DNA of 46,675 nucleotides from Candidatus Tityobacter terrigena (GCA_003156715.1 PMHO01000041.1:1-46675); one strand, 5' to 3'. Positions 16,667 through 25,309 are shown, counted from the stretch's first letter. The notes: generated from the sequence alone by a model not told the origin. Translations and numbers: made by a program.

Positions 16667-17956
16667 ATGCAACACATCGACGATGCCGTAGCGGCGCAGA
16701 CGCAGCCGCCCGTAACGAGGGCTTGGCTGCGATTGCGTTCGGTCAGCTTCGAAGGCGCGGCCGTCGTCGGCGCGTCGCTCCTGCTTTCGCTGATCGCCTC
16801 GCATCTGCGTTCGACGAACTTCAACAATTACGTGCGGATGGCGGATGCGATCTTGCACGGCCATATGTGGATCGACTGGCCAGGGCGCTGGCTCGACGCG
16901 GTCGAGTACAACGGGCAGCACTACGGAATCGACGGACCTTTTCCGATCCTCTTGCTTCTGCCGCTCGTCATCCTCTTCGGGACGCAGGCGAATCAAACGC
17001 TGGTGGCGATCGGGGTGGCCTCGCTTGCGATGTACCTAGCATGGCGCCTGCTGCTTGCGCTCGGCGTCGCGCGTACGCCGCGGCTGTTCCTCTTGCTCTT
17101 TCTTTTTGCCGGCACCGACCTTTGGTGGTGCGCCGAGCTCGGCGACGTCTGGTTTCTGGCGCATCTTTGCTCGGTGGCCGCAACGTTTGCCGTCCTGCTC
17201 GAGCTGACGGGGAAACGGCGCGGCTGGCTCGTCGCGCTGCTCGCGATCTGCGCCGCCGAATCGCGCAACACGCTCGTCCTTGCGCTTCCGCTCTACGCCT
17301 ATCTTATCGTGACGGGCGACTTTCGCAAAGCCGCGTCCGAAGCGCGCGGCGAGCCCCCCCCGGCCGACGCAGGGTTCGACGTCAAGAAATCGCTGCGTTC
17401 GTTCGGAGCGGTGTTGATGCTCGGCCTGGCCGGATGGATCGGCTACAACGAGGCGATGTGGGGCACGGTGGTCGACATCGGCCACACGGTTTATTTCCAC
17501 CAAGACAGCTGGGGTCAAAGAGAAGGGTCGCCGTTCCAACTGATCTACCTGCCGTACCAGCTCTTTTCGTTTTTCGTGCGTCCGCCGATTTTCGTTGAGT
17601 GGCTGCAGCGCACGGAGTGGCCGTATCTCAAGGTCGACCCCAACGGCATCGCGCTGACCTTCACTTCGCCTGCGCTCGTGCTGGCGTTTCTGGCTCGCAT
17701 GCCGGGCCGCTTGAAAGCGGCATTCTGGGTCACTACCGCGCTCGTGGCCGGACCATCGTTCCTATACTACCTCAACGGCTGGTATCAGTTCGGCATGCGG
17801 CACGCGCTCGATTTCGAGCCATATCTTTTCGTGCTGATGGCCTTTGCCGTGCGTCAGAGCATCCCGCGCTGGGCCGCCTTGCTGTGCGCCTACTCCGCCG
17901 TCGTCGGCGCGTGGGGCGTATGGTATTGGAACGTCTTCTTCCGCACCGGCGATTGA
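16667..17956 (+). CDS. Polytopic membrane protein, second of two tandem paralogs
   Basis: A 429-aa membrane protein clearly homologous to its upstream neighbour. Matching blocks are NNYVRMADAILHGHMWIDWPG, LGDVWFLAHLCS, GKRRGWLVALLAICAAESR, SPFQLIYLPYQLFSFFVRPP, LTFTSPALVLAFLARMP and QFGMRHALDFEPYLFVLMAFAVRQSI. It differs by a longer cytoplasmic-like N-terminus and an insert near residue 220 (KAASEARGEPPPADAG). Conserved positions cover the whole length, so this is a true tandem duplication that has diverged. It presumably acts with the DUF2723 protein on the cell surface; the substrate is unknown. Confidence 0.75.
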   Translation: MQHIDDAVAAQTQPPVTRAWLRLRSVSFEGAAVVGASLLLSLIASHLRSTNFNNYVRMADAILHGHMWIDWPGRWLDAVEYNGQHYGIDGPFPILLLLPLVILFGTQANQTLVAIGVASLAMYLAWRLLLALGVARTPRLFLLLFLFAGTDLWWCAELGDVWFLAHLCSVAATFAVLLELTGKRRGWLVALLAICAAESRNTLVLALPLYAYLIVTGDFRKAASEARGEPPPADAGFDVKKSLRSFGAVLMLGLAGWIGYNEAMWGTVVDIGHTVYFHQDSWGQREGSPFQLIYLPYQLFSFFVRPPIFVEWLQRTEWPYLKVDPNGIALTFTSPALVLAFLARMPGRLKAAFWVTTALVAGPSFLYYLNGWYQFGMRHALDFEPYLFVLMAFAVRQSIPRWAALLCAYSAVVGAWGVWYWNVFFRTGD

Positions 17957-18022
17957 GCGCGCTCCCGAGCGGTCCACTCCCTTAGAAGAGTGAAAACAGA
18001 TTGCAAACGCGACGGCAACTTT

Positions 18023-18214
18023 TTACTCGGGGTGAGATTCCTCTTCGCTGACGAGGCTCGCCAGCAGGAACTCGCTGAGCGCGGCGATCCCGGCGAAGGC
18101 GCGGCGCTGCCCCGTTTTGACGTCGTCGACGGAGCAGCGCAGCGCTTCGAGCGGTGCCGCGCTTTCGAGCCAGAGCCGCAGGACGAACACGCGTTGCGGT
18201 CGTGGGCGCTCCAC
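18023..18214 (-). CDS. Possible small conserved protein (63 aa)
   Basis: A short frame downstream of the secreted repeat protein gene on the same strand. Its core is RVFVLRLWLESAAPLEALRCSVDDVKTGQRRAFAGIAALSEFL. This resembles small proteins I recall from several uncultured phyla with the pattern F-V-L-R-L-W, a short linker, S-V-E-H-V, G-x-R-R, then a helix ending E-F-L. The pattern of a beta strand, turn and helix is protein-like, and the competing + strand frame is not. The start is uncertain: GTG at 18214 is the best candidate, but no clear ribosome-binding site precedes it. Function is unknown. Confidence 0.45.
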   Translation of the reverse strand: MERPRPQRVFVLRLWLESAAPLEALRCSVDDVKTGQRRAFAGIAALSEFLLASLVSEEESHPE

Positions 18215-18266
18215 TTTATCGTTCGTGTCTTCGATGAGGTGGGCGAGCGGCGCTACGGGCGCCCGT

Positions 18267-19196
18267 CTACGCCCCCTGGTGAGGTTCGCGCGGCCACGCC
18301 GTGGACGCGTGCGACGCGGTAAACGGAAGGCGCTGCTCGATCCTGCCGTAGGGATGCGCCACAATCCGGTAGGCGAAGCCGATCGAGGAACGACCCGCGT
18401 GCGACTCGCGAACGTCGAATCCGCTCGGCGTGCGGTTCGTCACGTACAGTGTGCCCGCGTCGCCTTCGGGGGTCAGCATCACGACATACGGTCTGGTCGC
18501 GTCCATCACGTTGGCCAAGGCGGCATCGATCGCGACGCGAGCATGGCCCTCCCGAAGCGTCGCCTCACCGACGTCATCCAGAGTCGGCTGGCTCGTCTGC
18601 GCTGCGTAGGAGACAACGCGACGAGTCTTCGAGCAGCCTTGTCTACACGGAACGGCGTCAGAGAAGCCGCCCGACGCTTCAATGCCGCCGGTGTCGTTGA
18701 AATAGACGAACTCCGATTTGTTTGAGTTGTACGCTTGGAGGACATCATCGGCGTCTATGCCGTTCGATCCGCCCACGACGTAGAGGGCAATCGCGCTCTG
18801 GCTGCCGCCTTGCGCCTCAACGCCATAACCGTCGCTCGAGGATCCATTGACGCCGGGTCCATTCGGCGACGTACCGTAGACTCCCGAACCGCCCGAACCG
18901 GTAAAGGTGTTCTGGCCGCTCAGGCCGGCCTGGAAGTTGCTTGAGAGACCCAAGACGCCGTAGCCCGATCCCGTATTCGTTCCCTCGAGGCCCGGACCGC
19001 TCGAAGTGTTCGTGTCGTCGACACAGCCGACCGACGACGAACACGTCTTTGCCTTGTCCGGCTGGAGGCGGTGAGCTGCCCCTTGCGCGTTCGCCATCGC
19101 GAAAGCGCTGACCGCGGTTACTGCGCCGGCGAGCGTAAGCGCCGCCCATCGTGCCGGCTTCGAGGGCTTCCCGTGCGCGTCAAGCTGTTTGAGCAT
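18267..19196 (-). CDS. Secreted G-V-Y-G repeat protein, paralog B
   Basis: A 309-aa exported protein. A signal segment (about residues 17-40, ARWAALTLAGAVTAVSAFAMANA) is followed by CSSSVGC and a Gly/Ser/Asn-rich repeat region with units such as GSGYGVLGLSS, GSGGSGVYGTSPNGPGV and SDGYGVEAQG. After a LYVVGGSNG segment and CRQGC comes a compact C-terminal domain of about 115 residues (RVVSYAAQTSQPTLDDVGEATL ... PYVVMLTPEGDAG-TLYVTNRTPSGFDVRE ... FAYRIVAHPYG). The same layout is found in the protein encoded at 22456-23451. The repeats suggest a beta-helix or surface fibre. Function is unknown. A SARP-like promoter lies about 100 bases upstream, and the regulator gene ends 203 bases upstream. Confidence 0.8.
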   Translation of the reverse strand: MLKQLDAHGKPSKPARWAALTLAGAVTAVSAFAMANAQGAAHRLQPDKAKTCSSSVGCVDDTNTSSGPGLEGTNTGSGYGVLGLSSNFQAGLSGQNTFTGSGGSGVYGTSPNGPGVNGSSSDGYGVEAQGGSQSAIALYVVGGSNGIDADDVLQAYNSNKSEFVYFNDTGGIEASGGFSDAVPCRQGCSKTRRVVSYAAQTSQPTLDDVGEATLREGHARVAIDAALANVMDATRPYVVMLTPEGDAGTLYVTNRTPSGFDVRESHAGRSSIGFAYRIVAHPYGRIEQRLPFTASHASTAWPREPHQGA

Positions 19197-19293
19197 AACC
19201 TTTCATCCTCATCGAATAGGCGAAGCACATGGTGTCCTAGCGTGGAGCCGCCGAACGCCTCGCAGCTCGAGCGGCTTACGTGTCGCTTCAGCG

Positions 19294-19326
19294 AGAGTAT
19301 CTCAGCCGCGTCCCACAGACGTCCCA
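19294..19326 (-). promoter_or_regulatory. SARP-like direct-repeat promoter upstream of paralog B
   Basis: Read on the minus strand: heptamer TGGGACG (19326-19320), four bases TCTG, heptamer TGGGACG (19315-19309), nine bases, then TACTCT (19299-19294), a plausible -10 element. The heptamers repeat with an 11-bp period, so they face the same side of the helix. This is the arrangement known for SARP/AfsR-family regulators, whose 3' repeat sits about 8 bp from the -10. An identical 21-base core (19308-19328) recurs before paralog A. The predicted start point leaves about 90 bases of leader before the ATG at 19196. Confidence 0.72.
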
Positions 19327-19399
19327 AGGCTCTTGAGCGCTTCGAACGTCGCGCGCCTCTCGTCCGGCGTTCCGCCCGGCGCCCGGGTTCCGGCGGCAC

Positions 19400-22390
19400 T
19401 CATGAGACGCCCGCAAGCTCGGAGGCCGCGAGCGCGAAGGCCTCGCGGTCGGACATCTGCATGCCCTCCGCCATGAGCTTAGCGACATCGTCGGCGCCCA
19501 ACACGCAGCGCATGGCGTCGACGGAGCGATCGAAGTCAGCGCGCATGCGTGGCCAGAGGAATACGTTGCGTGACCGCCAGGCCGCGTCGACGAAGCCGAT
19601 CAAACGCGCGGCGCGTGCAACCGCGCAAACCGATCCCGTAACGCGCGTCCGAAGCGCCGCCACCGTTGCAAGGTGGAACACGGAATACACGGCGATCAGG
19701 CCGAGCTCAAGGTCGCGCGATACGGCGAGTGCTTCGAGAGCGCTGCGTTCGCCGTCGTCGTAGCGCTCGAGCGCGATCTCGTAGCTCGCGATATTGCTCA
19801 GACACACCCCAAGGTACGGTTCACGAAACGAGCGCAGCACCGCAAGCGCTTCGCGCGCGCACGCAAGTGCGTCACGGTCGCTTCCGGCATCCGAAAGGCT
19901 TGCCGCAAACGCAACCTTGATACGCGCGGCCCCGAGAACGTCCCGTTCGCCGAAAGGACTCTCTTGCGGCTCGATGAGCCGCAACGCTTCTCGAAAGAGT
20001 GCATGGGAAGACGCGACGTCTCCCTCCGCGTCACGGATTTTTGCTAGCGACACGAGCGCGTAGGGCAGCAGCTTGCTCTTGAGCTCGCGAGAGATCGCGA
20101 CGGCTTCGAGACAGAAAGGAGCAGCTTCGGACGCTCTTCCCGTCGTTTCAAGAGCCTCGCTGAAGAGTTGGAGGGCTTGCGCGAGACCGGCGCGGTCACC
20201 GCTCTCGCGAAAGAGCGCGAGAGCCTCTGACAGGCGCAATGCCGCCTTCTGAAAATCTCCGCGCATGAGACGAAGCTTTCCATCGATCAGGACGAGGCGC
20301 GCGAAGAGCGCGCGTGGCGTCGTCGCGTCGACGGCGGCGAGCGCCAGCTCGATCCAGTCGAGCGACTCGATGGTCGAGTACAGGTGGAGCGGCGCCCACG
20401 CGGCGAGGCGCTGACCGACGACGACGTCGTTACGAAACGCAAGCGCCCAACGAATCGCGGCTGACCAGTTGCCTTGTTCCTCCTCGAACCATATGCGATC
20501 TTCGGCGATGCCCGGCACGTGGCGTTCGACCATCTCTGCATAGACCGCAGCATGCCGGCCGGCGAGTCGATCCTCTTCGCCCGTCTGCCGCAGCCTTTCA
20601 CGGGCGTATTCCTTGATGCTTTCGAGGAGCCGATAGCGGGTCCCAAGCGATGAATGGTCGCAGACGACGAGGGATTTATCGACCAGCGCCGACAACAACT
20701 CCACGACCGCAGCGGCCTCCACGGCGTCGTCGCTGCAAATCCTTTCTGCGGCTGCTCGGGTGAACGTTCCCGAGAAAATCGAGAGCCGTGCGAAGAAGCG
20801 CTGCTCCGCTGCGCAGAGCAGTTCGTAGCTCCAATCGATCAGGGATTTGAGCGCGTTGTGCCGAGTGAGCCCGGCATTCCCACTGGAAACGAGCCATTTG
20901 AACCGGTCGTGGAGCAGTACCCCGAGCTCGGCGACGGAAAGCGACGCGGCGCGGGCGGCGGCCAACTCGATCGCGAGCGGCATGCCGTCGAGCCGATGAC
21001 AGATCCGCAGGACCGCGGCGGGATCGCTCGATTCGAGCGAGCGATTCCCGGCCGCTTGAGCACGGGCGCGGAACAGAGCGATCGCATCGCTTCGGCTTGC
21101 GGTTTCCCACGTCAGCCTCGGCCCCGCAGCCGGTAGCGAAAGCGGCGGAACGCGATACACGTCCTCTCCGAACGTTCCCAAGCCAAGGCTTTGCCGGCTG
21201 GTGGCGAGCACCGAAACGTTCGGTGCTGCCTGCACGATCGCTTGAACGAGGGCGGCGACGCAATCGACGAAACGCTCGCAATTGTCGAGCACGAGCAGAA
21301 GGTGACGCCTGGCGAGGTACGATCGCAGCGCCTCGAGTGGGTCAGCCGAAGGACGCAAGCGGAGCGTGCGCGCAATCGCGCCGGGCACCCGGCTCGCTTC
21401 CGGTAGCGACGCGACATCGGCGAACCAAACGCCGTCGCCAAACTCGTCACGTAGCCCGGCGGCCACGTGCAGTGCGATGCGCGTCTTGCCGATACCCGGA
21501 GCGCCGGTTACGGTGACCAGCCGCGAGCGCTCCAGAAGGCCCCGGACCGCCGAGAGTTCGGCGGCCCGCCCGATGAACGAAGACGCCGGCACCGGCAGGC
21601 TGCTCGGGGGCGACGGAAGGGCGGCTGGGACACCCGCAGCGACGTCGTCGCGCAAAGCGGCTGTCTCCCGCATCAGCGTCGTATTCATTTCGTCGCGCAA
21701 TCGCCGCTCGAACGAACGGCACAGTGCGAGGGCGCCGGCGCGATCGCCGCGCTGATAACGCAGGAGCATCAGCTCGCGCACCGCATCCTCGCGCCAGGGA
21801 TCGGAGCCGAGCAAGCGCTCGAGGTAGTAGTGCGCGCCCGCGTCGTCGCGTCGTCGCCGCGCGTCGGTTGCAAGCTCGCGGAGCGCTTCAACGTACTGGG
21901 AACGCAGCCGTTCGCGGGGCGCCAGCAGCCATTCGTCGGGCTGCCCTTCGAGCAGATCGCCGGCGTACAAATCCACGGCTTCCGCCCACGTATCGCTGCG
22001 CTCGATCAGCGCGTTAAATTGTCGCACGTCGACCGTCACGTCGGCGTCGGGATTCCACTGGACCGTAAGCGTGTCTGCGACAACCCATGGGTGGCCTGCG
22101 GGAAGCGCCTCGCGCAGGTGGTGCAGATGGCGCCGTAGATTGCTAATCGCGACGTCCTCGGGGTCGTCGGGCCAGATTCGGAAGGCCAGCTCCCCGCGCG
22201 CGATTGGATGCGACGAGTGCAACAAGAGGTAACCAAGCAAAGGAACGACGCGCGGCCGCACGGCAAACGGCATTGGGGCGTCGCCCGAAAGCACACGTAA
22301 CGTGCCAAACAGGCGTATGGAAAGCCGGCCTGGGCGGCCGGAACGCGCCAGCCTCGCCATGGTGCCCACGCAAGCTTCGGCCCGCACCAC
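19400..22390 (-). CDS. AfsR/SARP-type transcriptional regulator (winged helix, BTAD, NB-ARC, TPR)
   Basis: A 996-aa regulator. Residues 22-115 form an OmpR-like winged helix (LSIRLFGTLRV ... LLGYLLLHSSHPIARGELAFRIWPDD ... ISNLRRHLHHLREAL). Residues 120-250 form the bacterial transcriptional activator domain (DVRQFNALIE ... LYAGDLLEGQPDEWL ... DRAGALALCRSFERRL). A STAND-type NB-ARC ATPase follows, with Walker A GAPGIGKT (296-303) and LLLVLDNCERF as Walker B. TPR-like helices make up the rest. Such proteins use ATP-dependent oligomerisation to switch on target promoters. GTG at 22390 is the longest start; ATG at 22360 is equally possible. It sits 65 bases after paralog A, so it is probably cotranscribed with it. 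Confidence 0.9.
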   Translation of the reverse strand: MVRAEACVGTMARLARSGRPGRLSIRLFGTLRVLSGDAPMPFAVRPRVVPLLGYLLLHSSHPIARGELAFRIWPDDPEDVAISNLRRHLHHLREALPAGHPWVVADTLTVQWNPDADVTVDVRQFNALIERSDTWAEAVDLYAGDLLEGQPDEWLLAPRERLRSQYVEALRELATDARRRRDDAGAHYYLERLLGSDPWREDAVRELMLLRYQRGDRAGALALCRSFERRLRDEMNTTLMRETAALRDDVAAGVPAALPSPPSSLPVPASSFIGRAAELSAVRGLLERSRLVTVTGAPGIGKTRIALHVAAGLRDEFGDGVWFADVASLPEASRVPGAIARTLRLRPSADPLEALRSYLARRHLLLVLDNCERFVDCVAALVQAIVQAAPNVSVLATSRQSLGLGTFGEDVYRVPPLSLPAAGPRLTWETASRSDAIALFRARAQAAGNRSLESSDPAAVLRICHRLDGMPLAIELAAARAASLSVAELGVLLHDRFKWLVSSGNAGLTRHNALKSLIDWSYELLCAAEQRFFARLSIFSGTFTRAAAERICSDDAVEAAAVVELLSALVDKSLVVCDHSSLGTRYRLLESIKEYARERLRQTGEEDRLAGRHAAVYAEMVERHVPGIAEDRIWFEEEQGNWSAAIRWALAFRNDVVVGQRLAAWAPLHLYSTIESLDWIELALAAVDATTPRALFARLVLIDGKLRLMRGDFQKAALRLSEALALFRESGDRAGLAQALQLFSEALETTGRASEAAPFCLEAVAISRELKSKLLPYALVSLAKIRDAEGDVASSHALFREALRLIEPQESPFGERDVLGAARIKVAFAASLSDAGSDRDALACAREALAVLRSFREPYLGVCLSNIASYEIALERYDDGERSALEALAVSRDLELGLIAVYSVFHLATVAALRTRVTGSVCAVARAARLIGFVDAAWRSRNVFLWPRMRADFDRSVDAMRCVLGADDVAKLMAEGMQMSDREAFALAASELAGVS

Positions 22391-22455
22391 GTTTCAGCCC
22401 GCCATTCCGGGCCCACAGGTCGTTGATCTCTCTGAGTTTCCTTGCGGGCCGGAAT

Positions 22456-23451
22456 CTACGGCCTTGGCAACGCCAGGTCTGTCCGGAGCGGCAGGCGTCC
22501 GTCAGCCGCGCCATACGGCTTGGCGACGATCCGGTACGCAAACGAGACCGTGGCATGACCTCCGCCGACCTCGCGAACCTCGAAAGCCGTGGGCGTGCGA
22601 CTCGCGACGTAGAGCCCGGCGTTGCCCTCCGGAGTCAACAGCACGACGTAGGGTTTCTTTTGGTCGATCACGTTGGCGAAGGCTGGATCGAGAGCTACGT
22701 TTGCGCCCCCGTTATGAAGCGTAGCCTCGCCGACGTCGTCGAGAGTCGGCATGCTTGTCTGCGCTGAATAGGAGATGATCCGACGAGCGTTCGAGCAGCC
22801 TTGCCGGCACTTCACGACTTCAGCGAAGCCGCCCGTGGCGTAGGCGTGACCTTCATCGTCGACAGAGAAGCCGCCCGAATCGTTTGAGTTGATTGCTTCG
22901 ATCACGTCGAGCGCACCGGTACCGGTTGTGCCGCCGACGACGTACAAACTCGTTCCCGCGTTCGCCCCGACGAGCGCCTCAACCCCAACACTGTGCGGGC
23001 TGTTCGAATAGCCGTACACGCCGGCAGCGGCGCCGCCCGTTGCACCGTAGACGCCGTCATTCTCCGCGGAATAAGCGTCGACGGCGACGCCGGCGTGTGA
23101 CTGGCCTTGAACGCCGTCGCCCGAGGACGAATACCCGTAAATGCCGTTGCCGGTGCTCGAGTTGCTTCCGACGGTGGCACTGGCTGTGCCGGTTGAAGAG
23201 CCGTAGACACCCTGACCTGTCGTTGCGTCGCCCTCGAGGGCGTTACCGGACGTTGACTGTGCGAGTACGCCCCCACCGGAACCCGTGTTCCTCTCGGTCA
23301 GGCATGGCGTCGAAGTGCTGCACGGTCTGCTCTTTTTGGCGCTGCCGAGATGACCCTCGGCGTACGTGATGCTCGCGACGGCAAATACGCCGGCGCTTGC
23401 GAGCAAGGATGCGGCCGCGATAACGGCCCGCCCTCCGCGGTATCGTTTCAT
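22456..23451 (-). CDS. Secreted G-V-Y-G repeat protein, paralog A
   Basis: A 331-aa exported protein and paralog of the one at 18267-19196. The N-terminal signal segment (VIAAASLLASAGVFAVASITYAEG) is followed by CSTSTPC. Repeats follow, such as GQGVYGSSTGTAS, GNGIYGYSSSGDGVQGQS, NDGVYGATGGAAAGVYGYS. Then come LYVVGGTTGTG, CRQGC, and the same C-terminal domain (RIISYSAQTSMPTLDDVGEATL ... KPYVVLLTPEGNAGLYVASRTPTAFEVRE ... FAYRIVAKPYG). It has two or three more repeats than paralog B. ATG at 23451 has AGGGGAG about eight bases upstream. The four conserved cysteines (CxxxxxC and CRQGC) may form disulfides. Function is unknown. Confidence 0.8.
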   Translation of the reverse strand: MKRYRGGRAVIAAASLLASAGVFAVASITYAEGHLGSAKKSRPCSTSTPCLTERNTGSGGGVLAQSTSGNALEGDATTGQGVYGSSTGTASATVGSNSSTGNGIYGYSSSGDGVQGQSHAGVAVDAYSAENDGVYGATGGAAAGVYGYSNSPHSVGVEALVGANAGTSLYVVGGTTGTGALDVIEAINSNDSGGFSVDDEGHAYATGGFAEVVKCRQGCSNARRIISYSAQTSMPTLDDVGEATLHNGGANVALDPAFANVIDQKKPYVVLLTPEGNAGLYVASRTPTAFEVREVGGGHATVSFAYRIVAKPYGAADGRLPLRTDLALPRP

Positions 23452-23498
23452 CTTGATGCTCCCCTCTGGCTGTTGCTCCTATGGATGGAGCTTAGGGG

Positions 23499-23531
23499 AG
23501 CCTATCCCGGCTGCGTCCCACAGACGTCCCA
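23499..23531 (-). promoter_or_regulatory. SARP-like direct-repeat promoter upstream of paralog A
   Basis: On the minus strand: TGGGACG (23531-23525), TCTG, TGGGACG (23520-23514), nine bases, then TAGGCT (23504-23499) as -10 element. Heptamer sequence, 11-bp period and 9-bp gap to the -10 are the same as in the promoter of paralog B, while flanking bases differ. The predicted start point leaves a leader of about 40 bases before ATG 23451. Since the regulator follows paralog A on the same strand, this promoter would also drive the regulator. Confidence 0.74.
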
Positions 23532-23578
23532 AGCCGCCATCGGAAGCGGCCGGTCCCGCGGGTACCGCTCACGACCGG

Positions 23579-25309
23579 TCAGGTTTCCTCGCCGGGGCGC
23601 GCGTCGAAGGCGGACCGCATTGCGGCGGCGTCGCCCACCGGGGCCGCGCAGACGCGGCCTCGGCAAACGTAGGCGAGCGCACCGTCGCGGGGTGGTCGCA
23701 GTCCGCGCACCTGCAGGGTGGGATCGTCCGCCGCGAAGGTTGCGACCGTCACGAACGGGTCGGGTAACCGTAACGCGACGTCGCGCAGCGCATCCGCACC
23801 GCGTTCGCCCACGATTGCGACGCTCGTCCCGCCATAAAGCGCGCGTGCGACGGCGCTTGCATACGGCGCTGCGAACGAGCGCGCGGCGGCGTAACTGCGG
23901 CTAAACGCCTCCAGTATCTTGAGTGCGCGCTCGGCCGGCGCCGAATCACCGGTCATCGCTGCCAAGCGCAAGAGCGAGTCGGCCGCGAGGGCATTGTCGT
24001 CGAGGGGATGGTCGCGCCAGCTCATGCGTCCAAAGTCATCTGCGTTGACGTGGTCGACCAGGGTCCCGTCCGCATCCGTGAAGATCTCGCAGATGCGCTC
24101 GGCCAACTCCGCGGCGCGCACGCGGAAACGCCTTTGACCGCCCAACTCGTGCGCGTCGAGGAATGCGCGCAGCACCGCGACCTGATCGGCTAGAAGGTTC
24201 GGCAGCTCCGGAGTCCCGCCGGGACGCCGGAAATGGAAGTACAGCCCGCGCTCGTCGCGCATCTGCGCTTCGAGCGCGTCGAGCGTCGCGAGGCCTTCGG
24301 CCGCGAGCGTCTCGTCTTCGAGGACGTGCGCGCTTCGCAGGAACGCGGAGACGAGCGCTGCGTTGAAATTTGTATAGACCGTGCGGTCGACGAACGGTGC
24401 CTGCCGCTCGCGCCGCTCGTCGAGCGGAAACGCGTAGTAGACTTCGTCGGCATCTTGGCTTCCGGCAAAGAAACCCGTCGCCGGATCGCGCAACACGAGG
24501 CGCAGATAGCGCACCGTCGCTACCACCGTCTCGCGCAGCGAGGGAATGCCTAGACGTTGCCAGGCGCGTGCGTACAGCGGCAGCAGGCCCGCATGGTCGT
24601 CGGCCATCTTCTCGAAGTGTGGAAGCGTCCAGTCGCGCGTGGTTGAATAGCGAAAGAAACCGCCCTCGATGTGATCGTACATGCCGCCGCGAGCCATCGC
24701 GACCAGCGTCTTCGAAAGGATCGCTTCGATCTCGGCATCCGGGGCGCGCTCGAGGAGTAGGAGGAGAAAATCGAGTGCGGCGGGCTGCGGAAACTTCGGA
24801 GCGTCGCCGAAACCGCCGTACTCGGCGTCGTAGGTCGTGACGATCGCTTCGCGCGTCGTCGTCAAAATCGATGCGTCGAGCGCGGCGCCGTCGGGCACGT
24901 GGCGCTCCCGCATGCGCCGGGCCCGTTCGTTCAGCTCGACCGCGATCGTGGCGCGGTGCAAGTGGTATGCGTCGGAGACCTCTTCGAGCAACGCTCGCAG
25001 CTCCTTCGGGGGAACGTACGTGGCGCCGCTCAAGACCTCACCCTCCGGCGTGAGCAACGCGGTCGTCGGCCAGCCGCCCAGGTTGTAACGCGCGTTGACG
25101 TCGGGCCGCTGGTCGGTGTCGACCCGGACCGGGACGTACGAGCGCTCGATCGTGGCAGCGACGTGCTCGTCGGCGTACGAGGTGCGATCCATTACGTGGC
25201 ACCAGTGACACCATACGGCGCCGATCGAGAGGAGGATCGGCTTGTCGTCGCGTTGCGCCTCGTCGAACGCCTCCGCGCTCCAGTCTCGCCACCGAATCTG
25301 CGTCGTCAT
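23579..25309 (-). CDS. DUF255 thioredoxin-domain protein (YyaL/SPATA20 family)
   Basis: A 576-aa protein. The N-terminal thioredoxin-like domain contains IRWRDWSAEAFDEAQRDDKPILLSIGAVWCHWCHVMDRTSYAD, where WCHWC replaces the usual CxxC active site, and NLGGWPTTALLTPEG. The rest is an (alpha/alpha)6-barrel-like region (QPAALDFLLLLLERAPD ... GGMYDHIEGGFFRYSTTRDWTLPHFEKMADDHAGLL) typical of this family. The family is usually 650 residues or more, so the C-terminus here is short. Its substrate is not established. It is transcribed toward the SARP-like promoter of paralog A, which lies just beyond its stop. Confidence 0.88.
   Translation of the reverse strand: MTTQIRWRDWSAEAFDEAQRDDKPILLSIGAVWCHWCHVMDRTSYADEHVAATIERSYVPVRVDTDQRPDVNARYNLGGWPTTALLTPEGEVLSGATYVPPKELRALLEEVSDAYHLHRATIAVELNERARRMRERHVPDGAALDASILTTTREAIVTTYDAEYGGFGDAPKFPQPAALDFLLLLLERAPDAEIEAILSKTLVAMARGGMYDHIEGGFFRYSTTRDWTLPHFEKMADDHAGLLPLYARAWQRLGIPSLRETVVATVRYLRLVLRDPATGFFAGSQDADEVYYAFPLDERRERQAPFVDRTVYTNFNAALVSAFLRSAHVLEDETLAAEGLATLDALEAQMRDERGLYFHFRRPGGTPELPNLLADQVAVLRAFLDAHELGGQRRFRVRAAELAERICEIFTDADGTLVDHVNADDFGRMSWRDHPLDDNALAADSLLRLAAMTGDSAPAERALKILEAFSRSYAAARSFAAPYASAVARALYGGTSVAIVGERGADALRDVALRLPDPFVTVATFAADDPTLQVRGLRPPRDGALAYVCRGRVCAAPVGDAAAMRSAFDARPGEET

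Noticed and set aside
22391..22455. A third SARP-like box before the regulator itself
   Set aside because: Only one CTGTGGG half-site is present on the minus strand. No second heptamer lies 11 bases away and no -10 box is correctly spaced, so it is not supported.
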